A stretch of 64,000 nt of DNA from Gibbula magus (lineage: Eukaryota; Mollusca; Gastropoda; Trochida; Trochidae): assembly GCA_936450465.1 (NCBI GenBank), contig OW388302.1, positions 63,277,826 to 63,341,825 on the forward strand, read 5' to 3'. Below the pieces are notes generated by a model. That model saw only the letters and a list, made by a program, of their open reading frames with translations, did not search any database and was not told the DNA's origin. Of this stretch, positions 32,374 to 41,937 are shown piece by piece. A program made the position numbers and the translations under genes. Within the stretch, counting starts at the first letter, position 1; the number at the start of each line of letters is the position of its first letter.

Positions 32374-33204
32374 ATGGCCAAAACAAGGGCCGAAATTCAA
32401 AAGGCCTATCGGGAACGCTTGAAGAAAGCCAATGATAATTTCTTGGCTAAAGAGCGTCAACGCCAAGCCAAATGTAGAATTCCTGCAGCAGATTTGTCAG
32501 AAAAGAAGTTAAAGAAGCGTCGAAAGAGAAATATTGGATATTGCAAGAAATACAGATTGATACAGAAACGTCTTCACATGGAAAATGAAACACTTGAGAA
32601 TGAAAATTGTGCTAGCACTAGTACTATAAATGAAGCAACTCAGTCAAATGAAGTATCAAATTCTTCCGACGTGACATCTAGTGAACCAATCATTCCTCAG
32701 ACAAGATCAACCTGTCCGCAAAAACCTGTTGTCCAGCTGCCATTTGCTATCAAGTCACCACCAAACAAGAGAAGATCTAAAGCATTAAAGACAGCTCGAA
32801 ATAAAATAAATCAGTTGAAAGAAAACTTGAAAAAGGAACAACAGAAAAGTAAAAGGGTACAGAGGCGATTTAACAGAATCAATAAGCCAACTACAACTGA
32901 ACCTGCAGCAACTGCAACCACCTCAACACTCGGGAATTCTGTAACAGAAACATATCTTACTCCGAAATCAAAAACTTCCAATGATCTTAGAAATGCAGGA
33001 ATAAATTCACAGTTGTTGCCGAAAGCAGTAGTGAAACAAATCGAATTTGGAAACTGTTTGCTGTCTGAAATAAAATCCTCTGTTGAAGATAATTCTGAGC
33101 AGAAGACAAAATCTGTCATCCGGAAAATCTTGATTGGTAAGATCAGAAACAGTATCGATTCAGAAAACGCCTCAACAAAGAAACTGGGCTGTCCCGGAGG
33201 CTGA
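32374..33204 (+). CDS. Transposase-like protein, N-terminal part
   Basis: 276 codons starting at an ATG right after a plausible splice acceptor. Residues 1-70 are strongly basic (AEIQKAYRERLKKANDNF, KKLKKRRKRNIGYCKKYR), a DNA-binding-like region often found at the N-terminus of this multi-copy invertebrate family. Ser/Thr-rich linker at 75-130, then a coiled coil (KALKTARNKINQLKENLKKE, about 145-175). The frame ends at TGA (33202-33204), but a -1 shift in CTGTCCCGGAGG at about 33192 leads straight into the next 598-codon frame, so both belong to one protein of about 875 residues. Either a recent single-base loss, a sequence error or, less likely, a programmed shift explains this. Confidence 0.75.
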   Translation: MAKTRAEIQKAYRERLKKANDNFLAKERQRQAKCRIPAADLSEKKLKKRRKRNIGYCKKYRLIQKRLHMENETLENENCASTSTINEATQSNEVSNSSDVTSSEPIIPQTRSTCPQKPVVQLPFAIKSPPNKRRSKALKTARNKINQLKENLKKEQQKSKRVQRRFNRINKPTTTEPAATATTSTLGNSVTETYLTPKSKTSNDLRNAGINSQLLPKAVVKQIEFGNCLLSEIKSSVEDNSEQKTKSVIRKILIGKIRNSIDSENASTKKLGCPGG

Positions 33205-33209
33205 TTGGG

Positions 33210-35006
33210 TTGGGTGCATCAAAACAGGTATCAATATGCACACGTCGTCGCCTGGTGCATATCAGATCACTTCTCAAAGAAAAGGTGATTGCATTCTTTG
33301 AACGTGATGACATCAGCAGGTGTTTGCCAGGAAAGAATGATGCTGTTAAAGTTGACGGGGAGAAAAAACAGGTGCGCATATTGAATGACTATCTAATGAA
33401 TCTCCATGAAAAGTTTTTGTCTGAAGACCCCTTAGTGAAGTTGTCCTTCTCAGCATTTTGCAAACTCAGGCCTCGTAATATCCATGTCACATCACTTCTA
33501 TCAAGGAACAAATGCCTCTGTACAAAACATCAAAATATGGCTTTGAAGTTGAAAAGTTTGATCAAGCATGGAATCGACATATCTCCAAATCCTGAAGTTG
33601 TGGCTAGGTCGACATCAAAAGAAGCTATGGAAGAAAAATTGTCCATCTTAAAAGATGAAGGTGATGTTGAGTATGAGGAATGGAAATCTGTTGTAGTGGA
33701 GGGAAAAAAGAAGATGAGGATAGTCAAGCTGTCTGAAATTGGTCCTGGATTCTACACCTTAATGGTCCATCAGTACCAGCTCTTCTTAGAACATACTCAA
33801 AGAGTAGCTGCACAATACAAAGCGCTCCATGATCTGAAAAGGAACTTGCCCGAAGGACATGCTGTCATACAGATGGACTTTGCAGAGAATTTTGTATGCC
33901 AGACCATGGATGAAATCCAGTCTGCATACTGGAATGCTACAGCAGCTTCATTACACCCAGTTGTAGTCTACTTCAGGAGTGACACAGAAGACCTCATTCA
34001 CAAGAACTTGGTCTATGTATCAGACGTCAACCATCACAATGCTACTGCTGTGTACACTATATTGCAGAAGCTTGTACCTGAAGTGAAAGATCTCTATCCA
34101 AAGCTCACGGATATCCATTACTGGACAGATAGTCCATCATCCCAGTACAGGAACAGGTTCATGTTCCACATCATTGCAAACCACACAGAATATTTTGACA
34201 ACATCCAAGCCAGGTGGAATTACTTTGAGTGTGGTCACGGAACAGGCCCATGTGATGGGATTGGAGGGACATCTAAACGCATGGCAGCACAAGCAATCAA
34301 ACAAGGCAAAGCTACCATTCAAGATGGTCGGGATCTTTACAAATGGGCATCTGAGAATGAAAAGTCGATCCAGTATTTCTTCTACTCCCAGGATGAATAT
34401 GATGCAGCAGCAAACTATCTCGCCTCTCTGAAATCTAAGCCAGTCCCTGGAACTATGAAGCTCCATGCTTTACAATCTTCTGGAGATAGAGTCATCTTTG
34501 TACGAGAGACATCTTGTTACTGCGAGAACTGTCTCAACTGGAATCAACCCTGTGATGGATGGATCGCCCATGACCCGAGATCGGCAATTGTTGCAAACCA
34601 ACCAGAACCAGACACACAAGGTACTAGTTCTGAGCTACAGCAACCCACATCGGCAGAAACACCAGAGGTTTTGCCAATGGACACTGAGTCTACATCTGTA
34701 CCTGTTGTCCTTCACCACCCAAATGTTGGGGAGACGCTAGCTGTCAAGTATGACGATGACTGGTTCCCCGGAGAAGTGCTTCAGGTTGATGTCGAGGATG
34801 AAGATGCCTTCTTATCCTTCATGACCAAAAAAACTGTTCAAGGTAAAATCCGTCTGCAATGGCCAGACCGACGTGACGCCATATGGTGTTCATTCCATGA
34901 TATTATCATGCCAGTTGAAGTTACGTCCCTTGGGCGATCCAAAAGGTATTTCACAATGTCACCAGATCTTGTTCAGGCTGTCTCAAATGCCCTGACCACA
35001 ATGTGA
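33210..35006 (+). CDS. Transposase-like protein, catalytic core and Tudor-like C-terminus
   Basis: 598 codons with no stop; the TTG at 33210 is not a real start, since the frame continues from 32374-33204 by a -1 shift. Cys/His block CLCTKHQN at about residue 102. The RNase H-like core shows VIQMDFAENF (about 222), YWTDSPSSQYRNR (about 304) and ECGHGTGPCDGIGG (about 345), blocks I recall as diagnostic of a multi-copy family in cnidarians, insects and fish. The Asp residues in MDFAEN and TDSPS are candidate catalytic acids (inference). A Cys cluster CYCENCLNWNQPC follows at about 435, then a Tudor/PWWP-like module (LAVKYDDDWFPGEVLQ, about 510-575). It is the only large transposase in this window without multiple lesions, and it lies among CAGATACGTTAC motifs; the first downstream copy overlaps the stop codon. 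Superfamily not assigned. Confidence 0.8.
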   Translation: MGASKQVSICTRRRLVHIRSLLKEKVIAFFERDDISRCLPGKNDAVKVDGEKKQVRILNDYLMNLHEKFLSEDPLVKLSFSAFCKLRPRNIHVTSLLSRNKCLCTKHQNMALKLKSLIKHGIDISPNPEVVARSTSKEAMEEKLSILKDEGDVEYEEWKSVVVEGKKKMRIVKLSEIGPGFYTLMVHQYQLFLEHTQRVAAQYKALHDLKRNLPEGHAVIQMDFAENFVCQTMDEIQSAYWNATAASLHPVVVYFRSDTEDLIHKNLVYVSDVNHHNATAVYTILQKLVPEVKDLYPKLTDIHYWTDSPSSQYRNRFMFHIIANHTEYFDNIQARWNYFECGHGTGPCDGIGGTSKRMAAQAIKQGKATIQDGRDLYKWASENEKSIQYFFYSQDEYDAAANYLASLKSKPVPGTMKLHALQSSGDRVIFVRETSCYCENCLNWNQPCDGWIAHDPRSAIVANQPEPDTQGTSSELQQPTSAETPEVLPMDTESTSVPVVLHHPNVGETLAVKYDDDWFPGEVLQVDVEDEDAFLSFMTKKTVQGKIRLQWPDRRDAIWCSFHDIIMPVEVTSLGRSKRYFTMSPDLVQAVSNALTTM

Positions 35007-35007
35007 A

Positions 35008-35542
35008 CAGATACGTTACTGAATTAGTTTGCTGTTCTATCAGTTACAGTTCGTGTTTTATTGGTTTAGCATCCTTTAATGTTGATATGCTACATGTTAG
35101 TTGAAGGTTTTCATGATTGTTGGTCCATCTATGTTTGATTTATAGTGAAACAGATACGTGATATTTGAGTGACAGATACGTTACATTTTAACTCTCCCAG
35201 AAGGCTGCTACTTACAGTGGTCAAGGAACTCTGTCTTAGTCTTTAAGTTATATGACCATTTTGTTAAGAAACAAAGGTCTCACATGGAGAATTATTAATT
35301 TAGTTGTTCAATTCCTGTTGTTTCTAAAGAAAATGATATGTTTGTTGGTATGAGATTAAAAAAAGCATTTGGTATATTCAATTTACCAAACAATTGTTTT
35401 GAAGATTTCGAAGTGAAAAATGTTACCAATACACATGTTTTGTATCACGAAAGGTATAAACAAACCAATTAAATACATTCATATCAGTTATGAGAGTGTT
35501 GTTTTGTGTACATTTCTCACAGGTTACATAGTAACGTATCTG
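35008..35542. promoter_or_regulatory. Right cluster of the 12-bp motif CAGATACGTTAC
   Basis: Copies at 35008-35019, 35151-35162 (CAGATACGTGAT), 35173-35184 on plus and 35531-35542 on minus. The first begins two bases after the transposase stop codon. Together with the left cluster this makes ten copies in 4 kb; I found none elsewhere in the window. Confidence 0.75.
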
Positions 35543-35826
35543 TTGAAACACAAAAAGGAGTATATTAATGTTAACGATCATAAAATCCGACACAAGCATG
35601 GTACAGTCCAGCCACTTCAGGAAAATGTTCCCGTAACATTACTCTGTACCTTTAATCAAGAAATATAAACATACTAGACACTTTATTTCTTGTCACCTAC
35701 ACCAAGCTAAATGCACGTTTAGTGGAGAATGGACCTAAAGTGCCTCTGTCAACAAGACTCCTAGGTTAGCCTTGACATGGTCTCTTTATCATTATATCAT
35801 CCCTTTACCACAGCAGAATAAATAGA

Positions 35827-37372
35827 ACTAGATGAGCCTTTGCGGGACACCGCAAAAGCAGAGCAGCTCCGAAACTTTGGGTCTCGCCTTTCCCTGTTCC
35901 GCCTTCTCCTCAGCATAAATAAAATGGGAATTTTTTTGGACACAAATTTGTTTATTATTCAAGTTATATTCTAACAAGTTGAATCATCACCGGGGTCACT
36001 TTTCACAAACTTGTTCTTAAAACCTATTTCTGATTTCAAAATTGGATCAAAGGATTAACATGGCCTTAACCAATATCTCATGACCTTTGACCTTCAAGGT
36101 CACACCATCAATGATTACTTTTCATTGTGTATAACAATCATGCAATGACTCAGTGTTCATTGTTAACATATGGCATATTCACAATAGCATGCTTAAGTTG
36201 TGACCTTGCTGTTACCTTGACCTTTGACAGATTTGAGCGAAAACGTTTTCACATCTTGGTTTTTCTCCATAGTTGATATATACCAAATAAGAGCCTGACA
36301 GCACAAAAATGTTTTAAATTATCATGTCTAAAAGGATTATTGAAGTGATTTAAGAACTCATGACCTTGACCTTTGACCTTGAATGTGAACATGTCAAAAT
36401 CATTCACCAGATTTATAAGAAAGAAGCTATGTATATGAGATGTTAATACCTTCTTGGAAAAAATTTATTTACAGATTTCAGAACTGGTCACCATGACCAT
36501 ATCTCATGACCTTGACCTTTGATCTTCAAGGTCACACAGTCAATGATCAATTTTTAATTGTGTATAACAATCATGTAATGATTCAAAGTGTTAATAGTTA
36601 AAATAAGGCATGATCGCAACTGCATGCTTAAGTTGTGACCTCGCTGTGACCTTGACCTTGGACAGATTTGAGCGAAAACCTTTTCAAATCTCAGTCTTTG
36701 TCCATAGTTGATATATACCAAGTAAGGGACTGATATCACAGAAGTTGTTGAAGTTATCGTGTTTACAAGGATTTTTGTAGTGATTTCAGAACTCATGACC
36801 TTGATCTTGAATGTGAATAATAAAAAAATAATTCCCCAGGTGTACAAGAAAGAAGCTATATATTTGAGGTTTTGATACCTTCATGGAAAAAAGTTACATA
36901 GGGTCATGGTCACCAGTCCTGAAATCACTACTCGTGACCTTGACCTTTAAAACTCAAGGTCACACACTCAGTGATCACTTTTCATTGTGTATCACAATCA
37001 TGTAATGATTCAAAGTGTCAATAGTTGAAATAAGACATTTGTGACCTCACTATGATTTTGACCTTTGACGGATGTTAGCGAAAACCTTCTTAAATCTTGG
37101 CCTTTCTCCATAGTTGATATACACCAAAGAAGAGCCTGATAGCACAAATATTTTTCAAGTTATCGTGTTTACAAGGATTTTTTTAGCGATTTCAGAACTC
37201 GTTACCTTGACCTTTGACCTTGAATGTGAACATGTCAAACAAATTCCCCAGGGGTATAAGTAAGAAGTTATGTATAAGTTATAGTGAAAACAAAACGCGG
37301 CGGCGGCGGCGGCGGCGGCGATGGAAACTGCACTAAAACTGATAGCAGCTCCGACTTAGTCGGAGCTGCTAA
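35827..37372 (+). mobile_element. 434-bp satellite element (copy 2), Helitron-like
   Basis: Same head (ACTAGATGAGCCTTTGCGGG), three units, (CGG)n at 37297-37320 and identical terminal hairpin ending GTCGGAGCTGCTAA. It lies in the same orientation as 29751-31362, outside the right 24-bp inverted repeat of the candidate transposon. Confidence 0.8.
36050..37260. repeat. 434-bp tandem array (3 units)
   Basis: TTTTCATTGTGTATAACAATC-type blocks recur at about 36120, 36551 and 36980. The unit is the same as in 29995-31290 with scattered differences. Confidence 0.88.
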
Positions 37373-37381
37373 TTAGTACAA

Positions 37382-37630
37382 TTATATAAAAAGTTGGTTT
37401 ATTTTTAAGGATATAACATTTAAACATTTGATAACATCAGTATGTTGTACCTTCATGAGGGCTTCAAAGTCGAAATAAGAGGATGGAGTACATTCATATC
37501 TGCACAATCGATGTAGTGGACAGTTTAGTAGCATTTGGTATTCATCCTCAAATGAGTGAAGGTTACATTTGTGACTATTTTCATTATGTGAAACCAATTT
37601 TCTTAAAAACGGCTTTTTTGTATGTTAAAG
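37382..37630 (-). pseudogene. LINE ORF2 C-terminal fragment
   Basis: The minus frame reads KCNLHSFEDEYQMLLNCPLH and RLCRYE, the Cys-x-EDE-x-H/L-CP motif that ends many LINE ORF2 proteins (Nimb/Jockey-like), followed by about 45 residues and a stop. Nothing of the RT is attached. It is a 5'-truncated fragment unrelated in sequence to the two longer LINEs of the window. Confidence 0.55.
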
Positions 37631-37639
37631 TTATCTGAT

Positions 37640-38376
37640 GGGCATATGATTGTGATTAAGATGTGCATAAATTAGAGATGTAATTAAAGGAAATATGACA
37701 TATATAACATATATGAATTCACGAATTTCAACCTCATCAAGCTTGGAATTTTAATTTTAATCTTCTCTTTCAAATGAGCTGACAACTTATAATTTCTATG
37801 TCTTACATATATACAGACAAAACAAATATTAGTTCAAATTTCTCAGATATAATACAATTTCATGTTTCTCTTATATAATAACATGATCCAAACGTCTCCA
37901 AATCAATGCAATGACTGTTTCTCAAACAATGAACGAGTAATTTATTAGTAATATCCAGCAGCCTTAGGTTACACAAACCTACCGCTTTCGATATTACTCA
38001 CATGTATACTTATAAATTGATTACACTAGAGAATGTGCATTGAACTCTAATCAGAAATTTCAACTTCTTCATTGAGTATGTATCATAGTTAGCAATCATG
38101 TTGGTTTCTTCTAAAGAGATATAAATAAATTAGATGCTCTGATATCAGAATTCGTCACAACAGGAAACAACCTTCCCAAGTTCACAGGACGATTGATGAG
38201 GTGTGGGGTCAAGTGTTTATATTTACAAAATCATCATCTGTATCTTAAAGGTTTTGTTTATTCTGTCAAATGATTTTATCTTCATCACTAAATACTAGCT
38301 TCAACACAGTACCGTATATAAAACAAAGAAATAACATTGTAATGTTATTTCATATGGTTGTTTCTACTAATTTTAG
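37640..38376. other. Non-coding AT-rich stretch
   Basis: No ORF. It ends in a pyrimidine-rich stretch and TAG (38374-38376) that could be the splice acceptor of the next pseudogene. Confidence 0.5.
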
Positions 38377-38622
38377 TGCACAAAATATTGCGAGTGCACA
38401 ACATATTGCGCATTAGTTGGGGAGGGTACAAAGGGAACTGGTAAAAACATCAATTGTGCAATTGATTTAATATGCAACTCTACATGATTGTATATATTCG
38501 TTAGACCTTTTAAAAAATTTTTGAGGGGAAATATACTGTCTTGGCACTGCAAATAGTGCCCATCGACACTGGCTGATGAGAAAAATATCATAAATATTCC
38601 TGAATGTTTAGACAAGAATTTA

Positions 38623-38876
38623 GTGAGTGAGTGAGTGAGTTGGTGTTTAACGCCGCTTTCAAGAGTATTTCACTTATATCACGGCTGCTAGTATTATTGC
38701 AGGGAGAAAGCCCGCATCGCCATGTGGCTATGCTTTGCGGTGAAACCTGCGAGCATCGGCTGGAACTAGCGAACCATGGGTGATACCACGCTGATATTCA
38801 GTGTAGCATTGCACCCAAACCGTACTGCGTGTAGAACAGTTCTCTACTGCAGACAAAGTTGCCGTGCCCCTGGCGG
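38623..38876 (-). mobile_element. SINE (copy 8), 5'-truncated, with 12-bp target duplication
   Basis: Flanked by GACAAGAATTTA at 38611-38622 and 38877-38888. It contains the tail and middle but stops at CCCTGGCGG, so the tRNA head is lost. Removing it rejoins the SWIM pseudogene in frame. Confidence 0.95.
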
Positions 38877-39352
38877 GACAAGAATTTATATTTTGTTGCA
38901 AATTTTAATTCCCAAAGCAATCCTTATAAAGTCCGGTATGCATTTTCATCTGGTCAATGCACATGTGATAAAACATGTACAAGCTACAACAGCCTCAAGT
39001 TGTGTCAACATACTCTGGCCCTTGCACAAAGCTGCACTCTCTAAAGAAATTTCTAGTAACTTTTAGAAGAAACTCCAAATGTGCAAATTTTACAAAGGCA
39101 GCTACAGGTAACTTACCTGCCAGCCGAGGAAGAAAGGCCACTCAGTCGACATCCAGAAGAAAGGGAAGGGCTAACGCTGTAACTACAGAGATGACTGAGA
39201 ATGTGCAAAGAGATCAAAACTCCCATTCTATTGATGAAACTGATGATCAAAATGACTGTCCCCGGGTTATTCAGCCATTTCACTTGACATTTATGCAGGG
39301 TTTAATCAAAAAATTTTATGGATGTGATCAACACTTCACTGCTAGAAATAGA

Positions 39353-40280
39353 GTGAGTGAGTTATTGTTTAACGCCGCTTCGGCAGTATTGCAGCCATTA
39401 GCGGCGAGATATTTAATTTATTAGCCTAATTTAAAAAAGAAAATTGCTATTGAAAAACAGAACACGGCACGAAGGCCGTAAAAACATCAGCGTATTATCA
39501 CAAGTTGAATAAAAGCTGATAATGAAAAGTTAAAATTTACAATTTGTCAATAAGGTGTATAGCCTTCAAAAAATCTAAAACACGATGCTCACCGAAATGA
39601 GTAAAAACTTGATTGATTGAAATAGAAGGATAAAAAGTTTCCCTGATATGTGCAGTGTCCCAACACTCACATAGAATGTGTTTGATTGTGAGAGGACACT
39701 GACAGGGTATACATACTGGGGGATCTCCCCCCTTTAAAAGATATGAGTGAGTAAGATGAGAGTGTCCAATACGACATCGTCGTAGGACACAAGCTTCCTG
39801 CCGGGTAAAAGAGGATAGAGATTTGTAACCTAAATGAGGTTGAATGAGGTGAAGTTTGTTATGATGTTGTTGGTCCCATTGGGACTTCCAACGTTGTTTA
39901 ATGTAAGATTTAATATAACAGGTTTGGAATCCGTATATGGAACTTTGGTTGGAGAAATATGTTTGAGGTTTAATGCTGATTTAGCAGCTGAGTCAGCTTT
40001 GTTATAACCTCTTATACCCATATGGCTAGGAAGCCAGCAGAAGACGATGTCGCATTGGAGACAAGAATTATGAAGTAATAAAATATCCCTGAGAAAATTG
40101 GGTGATCACTCTTACAGTTTTTAATTGCTTGTAGGCAAGAAAGTGAATCGGAAAAAAAAATGTAATTATTAGGGGTTGAGTTTTTAATGTGATGGACGGC
40201 CTTAAGGATGGCCTTAGCTTCTGCAGTAAAGATGCTGCTGTCATCATGCAGTCTTGAAGCATATGTTGTTGAAGGAGTCC
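39353..40280 (-). mobile_element. LINE fragment with RNase H domain and ACTC-repeat tail (longest copy)
   Basis: 928 bp flanked by CTAGAAATAGA (39342-39352; 40281-40291). Read leftwards it starts inside an RNase H domain (DDSSIFTAEAKAI, FFSDSLSCLQAI, CWLPSHMGI, NKADSAAKSAL), continues with the C-terminal CRIGHSHLTHSYLLKG and CPLTIKHILCECW block, then a 3' UTR ending in CGCCGCTAATGGCTGCAATA and ACTC repeats. RNase H after RT places it in the I/R1/LOA group (inferred). Its last 60-225 bp match all the short tail insertions listed here. Confidence 0.93.
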
Positions 40281-40539
40281 CTAGAAATAGAAATCCTCCA
40301 CATGACGTTGTCCTTAAAAGATATGACCATCGGATATATACAAGTCCCAACAGCAAAAAGAGAAAACAAACACCATCTCTTCAAAATACTTATTTTCATC
40401 TGAATACAGACTGTGCCAGACGATTGTGCCCAAACTTTGAAATGAGACAGGTGCTCATTCATGATGAGACAAAGGACCAACTACTACCGTCTCATGTGAA
40501 TTTGCTTAAACAGTTAAAAATCATTGTCTAGAAAGAAAA

Positions 40540-41325
40540 AAGGACTTTAATATAACCCACATATCTAAGCTTTAAGTCTGGAAAAATATTTTATATAAAT
40601 GAACAACATCATACATGTGTCACTTTTATTAAAAGTGTATGTTTTAATACGTGACGGATATGTGGTGGATGCAGTTGTTATACCTGAAATTTACCGTATT
40701 TCCATAAAACGGAAACACACATTTATTTGAACATAATTTAGTATCATAGCAATTATAGACATCAGTGAGGAACTAGATACTCCTCGGAAAGGGGGTATAG
40801 TGCTATTGAATTGTGTAATACCTCCATTTTCATCTATGCATTCTTTTGACATTAATATTGATCCTGTGACATTATTCCAGGGGGAGGCATCTTATTCTCA
40901 TTGTAGTTGATACATTCACTAGATCAGGTAGGAATATTAGTCATCGTGTTTAAAAAGTATAACCGATATGGATATCAGGGACTTTTTCTGAAAGAAGTTT
41001 CACAGTTTTAAAGAGATGATTTTAAAAAAGAAAATATGATGAATAAATTCTATATTTTATATTTGATGAGTGTATATTTATAATGAATCTTGTAAAATAT
41101 CCATAATTATATTTAATCAACATTAACTAAAGACATCTGTAATATCATCAGATCATCTATCTCAGATATTGATATATTCCATATGGTGTATTTCATATCC
41201 ATCATGATGTACAGGTAGATAAAGTTGTCTAGTATCATCAGTTTGTTTCTGTTTATTTCTTGAATCCATCTGTATTGTGAAATCTATCTAGTAAGTTGCT
41301 TGTCCAGAGTTTCCCCCTGCTGGCT
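40540..41325. other. Non-coding AT-rich stretch
   Basis: No supported feature between the SWIM pseudogene and the MULE-like element. Confidence 0.5.
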
Positions 41326-41334
41326 GTCAGAGTT

Positions 41335-41455
41335 GGCATATTGTAATCTATGGAGTGGAGTCGTGGAGTGGAGTCGTGGAGCGGAGTCGTGGAGTGGAGT
41401 GACTCCACTCCATAGATTACAATAAGCTGACGGCATATTGTAATCTATGGAGTGT
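41335..41455. repeat. Left arm: inverted copies of the terminal repeat with GGAGTGGAGTC units
   Basis: The terminal sequence appears forward at 41335, inverted at 41401-41422 (GACTCCACTCCATAGATTAC), then forward again at 41432. This makes a hairpin-prone arm of about 120 bp. Confidence 0.8.
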
Positions 41456-41937
41456 AGTCTTGGAGTCTTGGACTGTTTCACGGGATACGGGCAGATGATA
41501 AGCTTTTCCTTGTTTATGCTTGTCTGTCGTCATTAATTAACTGAAATGGGTATTTCCTCTCCTTCCTTGACACATGACTTGCCTCTCTCCCCTCCCTTCA
41601 TCCCCTTAATCCCGTTTCTCTTATCTCTAGTAGCATCTCACCTAGACTAACATTTAGTCTCAGAAATGTCTCTTCAAAATGCATGTATGAAAACTAAAAG
41701 AAAATAGATCTGAAAAGGAGCCCAGAAATATTCTCGATTTTCTAGGCTTGCTATCTTTTCTAGACTTGCCAAATTTTGAAGACTTCAAAAGAATATTTAA
41801 TTAAAATTGCGTTAGGATCTGAGTGACAGACTGCATCCCCACCCTGTGTTAGCAGCTAGCAGCATTGTCCATAGACTAACCATTAGTCTCTCAACAATAA
41901 TTGTTTCCAATTAACAACAATTTTAATTTTAATTTTA

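Larger units (their letters stand above)
29495..35731 (+). mobile_element. Candidate transposon with 24-bp inverted ends, subterminal motif array and transposase
   Basis: CATTCTCCACTAAACGTGC (the first 19 of 24 matching bases, 29495-29518) is exactly inverted at 35708-35731. Between them lie ten copies of CAGATACGTTAC or a near form, in both orientations, on either side of a transposase-like gene (32374-35006). A 434-bp satellite element (29751-31362) sits just inside the left end; without it the unit would be about 4.6 kb. No target duplication could be matched at the 24-bp repeats, so the outer limits are uncertain. Confidence 0.55.
38377..40531 (+). pseudogene. SWIM-type zinc-finger protein, broken by a SINE and a LINE
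   Basis: When the two insertions are skipped one continuous reading appears: CTKYCECTTYC, KGTGKNINCAIDLICNST, then TLADEKNIINIPECLDKN | LYFVANFNSQ, a SWIM motif (SSGQCTCDKTCTSYNSLKLC, QHTLALAQ), NSKCANFTKAATGNL, a basic GRK/RRKGR linker, FYGCDQHFTARN | RNPPHDVVLKRYDHRIYT and a C-terminus ending at 40531. In-frame TGA (38485) and TAG (38554) and one frameshift (about 39043) precede or accompany the insertions. SWIM domains (CxC..CxH) bind DNA or protein; here CTC and LCQH supply the ligands. The family is multi-copy in molluscs and corals. The gene was already decaying or has decayed since. Confidence 0.75.

Noticed and set aside
29751..37372. Long terminal repeats of an LTR retrotransposon around the transposase gene
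   Set aside because: The two copies are in direct orientation, but they contain tandem arrays and hairpin ends, lack TG..CA termini, tRNA primer site and polypurine tract, and no gag/pol reading frame lies between them.
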